12,597 bases of DNA, from contig JAUWMW010000043.1 of the NCBI GenBank assembly GCA_030612965.1, positions 1 through 12,597 on the forward strand. The letters run 5' to 3'. How positions within the stretch are numbered: the stretch's first letter is position 1; every line of letters begins with the position of its first letter. This stretch comes from a bacterium. GTDB taxonomy: Bacteria; Zixibacteria; MSB-5A5; GN15; FEB-12. The notes beneath the pieces are model-generated. The model was not told where the DNA came from. It did no database searches and was given only the letters and a program-made list of their open reading frames with translations. The translations under genes were made by a program, and so were the position numbers. Of the stretch, positions 7,681 to 12,597 are shown in pieces.

Positions 7681-7878
7681 TCAGTCGCTGAGACCGGTCA
7701 GGACAAATGGCGCCCAGAAGTATGGGTGTTGAAAGAGTTCGCGCTCACCGCGCAGCAGGGTGCGCTGGGCTGTCGCCAGCGCCCTCGATTTGGCGTATCC
7801 CTGATGAAGCCGTGCATAGAACTCTCCCACCAACTCCACGGCGCAGCGATCATCGACGTTCCAATAGCTCACAATCAC
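7681..7878 (-). pseudogene. C-terminal 65 codons of the CHAT domain, cut off by an in-frame TGA
   Basis: This stretch continues in the same frame directly after the TGA at 7879-7881. It encodes the expected end of a CHAT domain: VIVSYWNVDDRCAVELVGEF, a helix, then HPYFWAPFVLTG, corresponding to the family's usual strand, helix and HPYYWAAFVL-type ending. The protein-like sequence is well preserved and has no other stop or frameshift, which argues that the interruption is recent, an error, or read through. If the stop is real, this piece could only be made by reinitiation at the GTG immediately after TGA. A GGAAG sequence lies 7 nt before that GTG, so reinitiation is not excluded. Most simply it is the tail of a gene broken by one base change. 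Confidence 0.75.
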
Positions 7879-10551
7879 TCAGTTACTTCCAGCCACCAGG
7901 AAGGGCTGAGCCAGACTCAATACGCCCTCGCCCGGATAGCGCAGCCCGGAACCGGACCGACAACTGGAGAGGAAAACCAAATCCACCGGGATATACATAC
8001 CGGCGATCTCGGAAGCTTGCAGAAGGTCGGGCGGCTGGTCTTCGTGCTCAGCTGCCAGCCAGAGAGCCGACCTTTCCGGTCTACGTTCGTCGGCGATCCC
8101 ATGAGTGGCAATATGGAGGTAGTCAACGTCATCATAAGATTGCTGCTTGAAATTAGACTCGTCAGCTTCGCAACCCAGATAGGTGCGAACCGATGGCGTG
8201 CCGAACAGTGCCTCTAATCTAATCACTTCCCGTCGCGAGTGCGGTAGAGAATCTATGCTGCCAAAGAAGGCCGGATCACCGAAGGCAACCACCAGACCGT
8301 GGGATGAACACGGACGCCTTCTCTGCGTCAGTAGACCGAGAATGGCCGCCGATGGCGCGTATGACAAATCATACTTTTCGACAAGACAGTGCCCGCTGCT
8401 ATCCACCAAAGCTCCGAATGGCAGGTGATGCAGTATACCGTCGGCAACGATAATCAGATGGTTCTTGCCTGACGGTATGAGAGAATCGTTGGGAGCGAGT
8501 CCTGACCACAGGGCCTTGCCAATCTGTTTCCACCTGTCGGATGGATGTCCCGGTGCGGGTCTCCGGGTTAAGAGCCGCAGAAAACCTGCCACCTCATCCT
8601 CCAGACGCTCCTTGTTGATCTCAAGCGCCTGTATCGAGATCGATTCACGGGTGATGACGAACACGTACAATCCGATATCGGAGATCATGTATTCGAGTAG
8701 GAGGTCCTCGTCATTCAGCCACTCACTGATCTGCTCAAGCTTGAGTACCCGAGGGGCGCCAACGCCACGACCGGAGGGTGATGGTTCGGCATCAGCTAAT
8801 CGCAGTCGGTGGAGCGAGTCTTCGAGAGCTACCAACTCAATGGCGAGCCAAGCGCTGTCGCCCTGACCGAGCAGCAGCGAGTTGTCGCAGTTTGATATCC
8901 GGTCGACGAGCTGTTCTATTTCCTCGCAATGAAGTGTGGTTGATTTATCGCCGAGCATTTCCAGGAGAGTTCGTGACTTGCTTCGCTCCAGATAGTAAAA
9001 CGCCGAGTCCAGCCAAACCGGGTCGGAAGTCTGTTGATGGCGCTCGATGAAGATATCGGCCAACAGGTGGTATCCGCCGATTTTATCTGATAACATCCCC
9101 GACTTAATCTCGGGAATGGGCAAACTGCTTCTGCTAATCTCCAGTCGGTCGATATAGCGATGCATTTTATCGACGGCGCCGTCGTTGTTCCCTTCGTTTC
9201 GATCGCAGACCGCCAGACCAAGAAGAGCGATCAAATTGGCTTCAAACTCCGCACTATTCTGAAGGACCCACTCATAGCGCTCCCGCGCCTGTGAATAATC
9301 ACCCTGTTCAAGATGCAGCGCGGCCCACCGGATGTTATTCAGCGACACGCCGTCGTCATCGCCCGCAGACTGAAAGACCTCACCGGCGAGTGCATAACTC
9401 TCCCCCGCTTCCTCGTAATCGGCCCCGGCATGGAGGATCAAGCCCTGAAGGCTGAGAGTATAGCCGACATTATGTAGATACCTGGGATACCTCGCCGCCA
9501 GACTGCGCCGCTCGTGCAACGACGAGTCGGCATAGCACCAGGCGCTGTCCAGTTCCCCAAGGTCATAGTAGGATTCAGCAAGCGAATAAGTGCAGTATGA
9601 TTGGGGGTGTTCGAGTCCAAGCCGGGCAAACTCATCTCGAGCCAGTCGGAATCCGGTGATGGCTCGCTGCGACTGAAAGAGGTGCACGAAATTGTTGGCG
9701 CGATGCATCCAGCCATAAGCCACACCGTCGGTACGTCCCACTGCTCGGTATCCTTCGACAGCCGCTTGCAGAGATCTCTCCGAGTTCAAGTAGTCGGCCT
9801 GGTGGACCCGATACAACTTACCAAGGAGAAGGTAACAGTCACTGCCGAGTTCTGTCTGACCGGTCTGTGTACACACCGACCGGCAAAGTCTGAGGTGCTC
9901 CATCGCCGAATCAATAGTCCCATCCCTCCAATAGAAGTCCGCAATCTGATAGATCACCGACGCCATGTGAAAGGAGTCGCCGAGGGCATGGTACTCCGCA
10001 CGCAAGTGCTGCAGAATATCGACAAACTCAGAATCGTGCAACCTCTCTGCAGAACTCTGAGGAGCCTTGAAGTTGGCAAGCACTATCCTGAAAGTGGAGT
10101 CCAGCGTACCCTTGAGTTGCACCTGAGCCGATGTCCACTGTTGATACAGGGTCAACCTTCGCTGCTTGTCTTCTTGGTCTGACGTTTGCCGATACACTTC
10201 ACAGAGCCACGAGAGTGCCGCTGACAGTGAGTCCGACCCGACAGAGTCCGGCTCCGTTCGGGCGGTGATGAATGTAACCAACAGACTGTCCAACTGCCTT
10301 CGAACGAGCGCATGCTGTGAGTCAATTAGATGCGACAGTTGCGTTCTATCGTGGCCTGAGCAGATTTCGAGGAGGCGAACCGGTGATTCCTCCGGTGGCG
10401 CCTGCGAACAGGCAACTGCAATCGCTGCAACGACAATCACGCCGAACGCAAACCGATGAACCACACTGATTGCGGCATCAGAGCCCACACCAAGGCACAT
10501 TTTTAGCCTGGAGATTCCCAACGAAGTTGTTGTACCGGTCTTCTGTTGCAT
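7879..10551 (-). CDS. TPR-CHAT caspase-like protease with lipoprotein-type signal, interrupted near its C-terminus
   Basis: 890 residues up to a premature TGA; 956 if that codon is read. The N-terminus has a hydrophobic stretch, FGVIVVAAIAVAC, ending at Cys48, a plausible though imperfect lipobox (AVAC), so the protein is probably exported and may be lipid-anchored. An ATG at 10500 (residue 18) would give a more normal signal length and is an alternative start. Residues about 170-530 are TPR-like helical repeats (for example YQIADFYWRDGTIDSAMEHL). The CHAT domain begins near 603: IIVADGILHHLPFGALVD, then catalytic His817 in YLHIATHGIAD and catalytic Cys864 in VFLSSCRSGSG, then GEGVLSLAQPFLVAGSN and the stop. 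Family knowledge: CHAT domains are clan CD peptidases related to caspases, often joined to TPRs that sense a partner. The catalytic pair is intact, but the last strands and helices lie beyond the stop. It converges on tldE and is separated from the upstream PKD gene by a terminator. Substrate and partner are unknown. Confidence 0.85.
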   Translation of the reverse strand: MQQKTGTTTSLGISRLKMCLGVGSDAAISVVHRFAFGVIVVAAIAVACSQAPPEESPVRLLEICSGHDRTQLSHLIDSQHALVRRQLDSLLVTFITARTEPDSVGSDSLSAALSWLCEVYRQTSDQEDKQRRLTLYQQWTSAQVQLKGTLDSTFRIVLANFKAPQSSAERLHDSEFVDILQHLRAEYHALGDSFHMASVIYQIADFYWRDGTIDSAMEHLRLCRSVCTQTGQTELGSDCYLLLGKLYRVHQADYLNSERSLQAAVEGYRAVGRTDGVAYGWMHRANNFVHLFQSQRAITGFRLARDEFARLGLEHPQSYCTYSLAESYYDLGELDSAWCYADSSLHERRSLAARYPRYLHNVGYTLSLQGLILHAGADYEEAGESYALAGEVFQSAGDDDGVSLNNIRWAALHLEQGDYSQARERYEWVLQNSAEFEANLIALLGLAVCDRNEGNNDGAVDKMHRYIDRLEISRSSLPIPEIKSGMLSDKIGGYHLLADIFIERHQQTSDPVWLDSAFYYLERSKSRTLLEMLGDKSTTLHCEEIEQLVDRISNCDNSLLLGQGDSAWLAIELVALEDSLHRLRLADAEPSPSGRGVGAPRVLKLEQISEWLNDEDLLLEYMISDIGLYVFVITRESISIQALEINKERLEDEVAGFLRLLTRRPAPGHPSDRWKQIGKALWSGLAPNDSLIPSGKNHLIIVADGILHHLPFGALVDSSGHCLVEKYDLSYAPSAAILGLLTQRRRPCSSHGLVVAFGDPAFFGSIDSLPHSRREVIRLEALFGTPSVRTYLGCEADESNFKQQSYDDVDYLHIATHGIADERRPERSALWLAAEHEDQPPDLLQASEIAGMYIPVDLVFLSSCRSGSGLRYPGEGVLSLAQPFLVAGSN

Positions 10552-10602
10552 TGCGGTTGTCCAAGGCGCCGCACAATCCCAATGGCAGTACGGCTAACCG
10601 CT

Positions 10603-10631
10603 AAGATAAGCAGCGTACAGACCGAGGACAA
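10603..10631 (-). promoter_or_regulatory. possible promoter for the TPR-CHAT gene
   Basis: On the minus strand TTGTCC (10626-10631) is followed after exactly 17 bp by TATCTT (10603-10608), each matching 4 of 6 consensus bases. It lies between the upstream gene's terminator and the CHAT start, where a promoter is needed. It would start transcription near 10597, compatible with either start codon. Moderate to weak match. Confidence 0.33.
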
Positions 10632-10699
10632 TGCGTTTCTGGTGCAACCGGCCAACAGTTCTTGTACCGTATGCGAGCGCACGGACATAGCATAAGAAA

Positions 10700-10728
10700 G
10701 GGGGACAGGCCTTCAGGCACTGTCCCCC
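10700..10728 (-). terminator. rho-independent terminator of the PKD/sorting-domain gene
   Basis: GGGGGACAG and CTGTCCCCC form a perfect 9-bp stem, extended by GCC/GGC across one bulged A, with a TTCA-type tetraloop. On the minus strand the stem is followed by TTTCTTAT. It lies 20 bp downstream of the TGA stop of the gene ending at 10748. The reverse direction has no T-tract, so it acts on the minus strand. GGGGACAG hairpins of this kind also occur as dispersed repeats in some bacteria, so it may have a mobile origin. Confidence 0.85.
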
Positions 10729-10747
10729 GACAAAGGTCTCGTAGTAA

Positions 10748-12597
10748 TCACTTCATCAAGGTCATCTTTCTGGTCTGGTTGAAAGTCGCAGACTTCAGAC
10801 GGTAGAAGTAAACACCCGATGATACAGCGACACCGTTTTGATCGGAGCCATTCCAGATCACTTCGTGCTGCCCGGCAGCAAGAGTGCCGTCGATAACGGT
10901 AGCAACTTTCTGCCCCAGCAGATTGTACACCGCCAACTCGACATGGCCGGCTACCGGCAGGTTGAAGCTGATCGACGTCGTCGGATTGAACGGGTTGGGG
11001 TAGTTCTGCGAGAGGCTATACTCGCCGGGCAGATTGTTAACCACGCCACCGGCATCACGCGTCAGGTTATTGAGGCGCAAGAACGTGCCGTGTCCCTGAT
11101 ACTCGAGGTCTGGGTAGACACGCTCGCCATTGATGCGAACGGCTACCCTATCCCCGGTCCTCGGGAGTTGACCGGCGTCCTCATCGATATCGACATGACC
11201 ATAGACCGGCGTGAACTTCAGACTGGCTCCATCGTAGGAACCGCTACCGCACACAACGCCGGACAACGTAGACAACTCGATCCTCGCGCCTGCAGCGACC
11301 GGTTGGCCGTCGAGATGGATTGACGATCCATACACAGCCATCCATTCATTGCTGGTCGTGATCCTATTGTCCATAGTTGCATGCAACGTGCTCCGACTGC
11401 GTGCCGACGCCATGAAACCAGGGTAGGTCAGAAGATCATCCTCGGCCGACTTGATCCAGTAGCCATACTGGGGAACCATCTCCGTCAGGTTGCTGAACAT
11501 CAACCTACCAGGGAGATAGACCTGCGCCTCGCCGTCCCACCCGTAAACCACGATTACATTGTCAAGGATGGAACTGAGAGCGTCCTCAATCGGCAGAATA
11601 TCCTCGGGCCAGTAACTGACCAGGTTCCAGCCACGGTAGATGTTGATTGCGGCGTCACTACTAATGCGACCTCCGCAAACCTCGAAGCTGACGGCCTCGT
11701 TGAGCCTGATCCAGTAACCGAAATGGTAATCAACCTCCTGCAGCGTTGAGAATGGGGCCAGTGAGGGAACATAAACCAAACCGCCGCGATCAAAACCGAG
11801 AATTACCTCTACTTTATCGGCGAAACCGGCTATCCAGTTCTCGACACTGTCGATGTAAGCGACATTCCATGAAATCAGATGCCAGCCCGGACCGAGATCA
11901 AACAGCAAACAAGTCTCACGAGTGAACATGCACAGCTCGATTATCGCGCCGTTCTCCGTCCAGATCAACTCAGGATCAGCGAATACCTCTTCCCCGTTGA
12001 TGGTCAAGGTGATCACATCACCCGGGTCAGCGCCTTCATCCACGCCCGGCGTGTAAACATCGTCCGCGTAGATCAGGATCATGCCGTAGGAACCGTCGAC
12101 CCCGACTGTTCCCATGCCGCAGAGAATACTATCAGGATCGTAGGCACGGATAACGTCGCCGGGCGCAAGCGGCACACCATCCAGCATAGGATTGCCACAG
12201 TAGATGTTTATCCACCGATCAGTCGGCGTGACGCCACCGACCTCGACAGTGTGGGGCACCATACTCTGGTTTCCGCAATCATCGGTAACGGTCAGGGTTA
12301 CCTCGTATGATCCAGCTTCAGCATAGGTGTGTACGGGATCGCTCTCAGCACTGGAGAATCCGTCACCAAAGTCCCAGGCGTACGTCAACGGCGGTTCGCC
12401 CTGTGAGCAGTTATTGAATGCGACTTCAAGCGGGTTTCCAGTCGGAGCAGCATCAAAGCAAGCCACTGGAGGTTCGACATAAGAGACAACAACGGATAGT
12501 TCACAGACATCATTACCGCAGATGTTGGTGGCCGTGACGGTGAAGTTGTATGTACCGGCGACATCGGCGGCAAAGCAAAGAACTCCATCCACCCAGA
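10748..12597 (-). CDS. large secreted PKD and GYWI-repeat protein with T9SS/FlgD-Ig-like C-terminal domain, partial (N-terminus outside window)
   Basis: The frame is open through the right edge; about 615 C-terminal residues are visible (numbered from the GTG at 12592, which is unlikely to be the real start). The end of one PKD/Ig-like domain (FTVTATNICGNDVCELSVVV) is followed by a full PKD domain at 40-118 with YAWDFGDG and the VTLTVTD strand. Next come module A (about 126-222, LDGVPLAPGD, INGEEV), two B modules (about 236-300 and 320-385, each starting GW-L-S and ending GYWI), and a second A module (about 416-512, LDGQPVAAGA, INGERV). The C-terminal domain (about 524-614) has SLSQNYPNPFNPTTSISFNL, YNLLGQKV, SSGVYFYRL and TRKMTLMK. 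This is the form used as a type IX secretion sorting signal in Bacteroidetes, Ignavibacteria and several candidate phyla, and it also resembles FlgD-Ig domains. No catalytic domain is visible; the enzyme or adhesin part, if any, is upstream. The stop is TGA, with a terminator 20 bp on. Confidence 0.85.
   Translation of the reverse strand, partial: WVDGVLCFAADVAGTYNFTVTATNICGNDVCELSVVVSYVEPPVACFDAAPTGNPLEVAFNNCSQGEPPLTYAWDFGDGFSSAESDPVHTYAEAGSYEVTLTVTDDCGNQSMVPHTVEVGGVTPTDRWINIYCGNPMLDGVPLAPGDVIRAYDPDSILCGMGTVGVDGSYGMILIYADDVYTPGVDEGADPGDVITLTINGEEVFADPELIWTENGAIIELCMFTRETCLLFDLGPGWHLISWNVAYIDSVENWIAGFADKVEVILGFDRGGLVYVPSLAPFSTLQEVDYHFGYWIRLNEAVSFEVCGGRISSDAAINIYRGWNLVSYWPEDILPIEDALSSILDNVIVVYGWDGEAQVYLPGRLMFSNLTEMVPQYGYWIKSAEDDLLTYPGFMASARSRSTLHATMDNRITTSNEWMAVYGSSIHLDGQPVAAGARIELSTLSGVVCGSGSYDGASLKFTPVYGHVDIDEDAGQLPRTGDRVAVRINGERVYPDLEYQGHGTFLRLNNLTRDAGGVVNNLPGEYSLSQNYPNPFNPTTSISFNLPVAGHVELAVYNLLGQKVATVIDGTLAAGQHEVIWNGSDQNGVAVSSGVYFYRLKSATFNQTRKMTLMK

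Noticed and set aside
7879..7881. Selenocysteine at the CHAT TGA
   Set aside because: The position is not catalytic and is not usually Cys, and no convincing SECIS-like hairpin directly follows the codon.
7879..7881. Genome-wide reassignment of TGA
   Set aside because: cysE, tldD, the PKD gene and the CHAT tail itself all end in TGA at the normal family length, so TGA acts as a stop here.
10503..10688. 61-codon minus-strand frame ending just before the alternative CHAT start at 10500
   Set aside because: It begins inside the tail of the terminator, has no ribosome site and resembles no known peptide. The 2-nt spacing to the ATG at 10500 is suggestive but not enough to call a gene.
1..12597. 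CRISPR array, transposase, integrase or toxin-antitoxin genes linked to the CHAT protein
   Set aside because: CHAT-TPR proteins occur in type III-E CRISPR systems, so this was looked for. No regularly spaced repeats, cas-like genes or mobile-element genes are visible.

Overview
The window looks like a chromosomal segment of a Gram-negative bacterium with moderately high GC, probably from the FCB superphylum or a related candidate phylum such as Zixibacteria. Three things point that way. One secreted protein ends in a type IX secretion / FlgD-Ig-like C-terminal domain and carries PKD and 'GYWI' repeats. A lipoprotein-like TPR-CHAT protein lies beside it. A TldD protease carries a Tat signal. 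The taxonomic placement is inference from protein style only. No rRNA, tRNA, CRISPR array, transposase or phage gene is visible.

Layout. Positions 1-4085 are on the minus strand and read cysK (cysteine synthase), then cysE (serine acetyltransferase), then a large PEP-synthase-like dikinase that runs off the left edge. A divergent intergenic region of about 420 bp (4086-4509) holds a good sigma70-type promoter facing right and several small dyads. Positions 4510-7436 are on the plus strand and carry a tldD-tldE (pmbA) pair. TldD has a twin-arginine signal and an intact HExxxH zinc motif, while its partner TldE has no signal. A 244-bp convergent gap follows, holding a degenerate copy of a widespread 'GTCATTGCGAGC' palindromic repeat. 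Positions 7681-10551 (minus) encode a TPR-CHAT caspase-like protein with a lipoprotein-like N-terminus. Its CHAT domain is interrupted by a single in-frame TGA at 7879-7881, with the rest of the domain continuing in the same frame to 7681. Positions 10748-12597 (minus) encode the C-terminal part of a large secreted PKD/GYWI-repeat protein, which ends in a sorting-type domain and is followed by a strong rho-independent terminator.

How the genes fit together. cysK and cysE give the two-step route from serine to cysteine. TldD and TldE are expected to form a heterodimeric metalloprotease, and the Tat signal suggests the complex, or TldD alone, works outside the cytoplasm. The right half encodes exported proteins: a probable lipoprotein peptidase and a probable surface protein, separated by a terminator and so probably transcribed independently.

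The observations most worth following are the precise in-frame stop in the CHAT domain (decay, sequencing error, readthrough or a split protein), the Tat signal on only one half of the TldD/TldE pair, and the dikinase whose usual TIM-barrel position is taken by a different domain.
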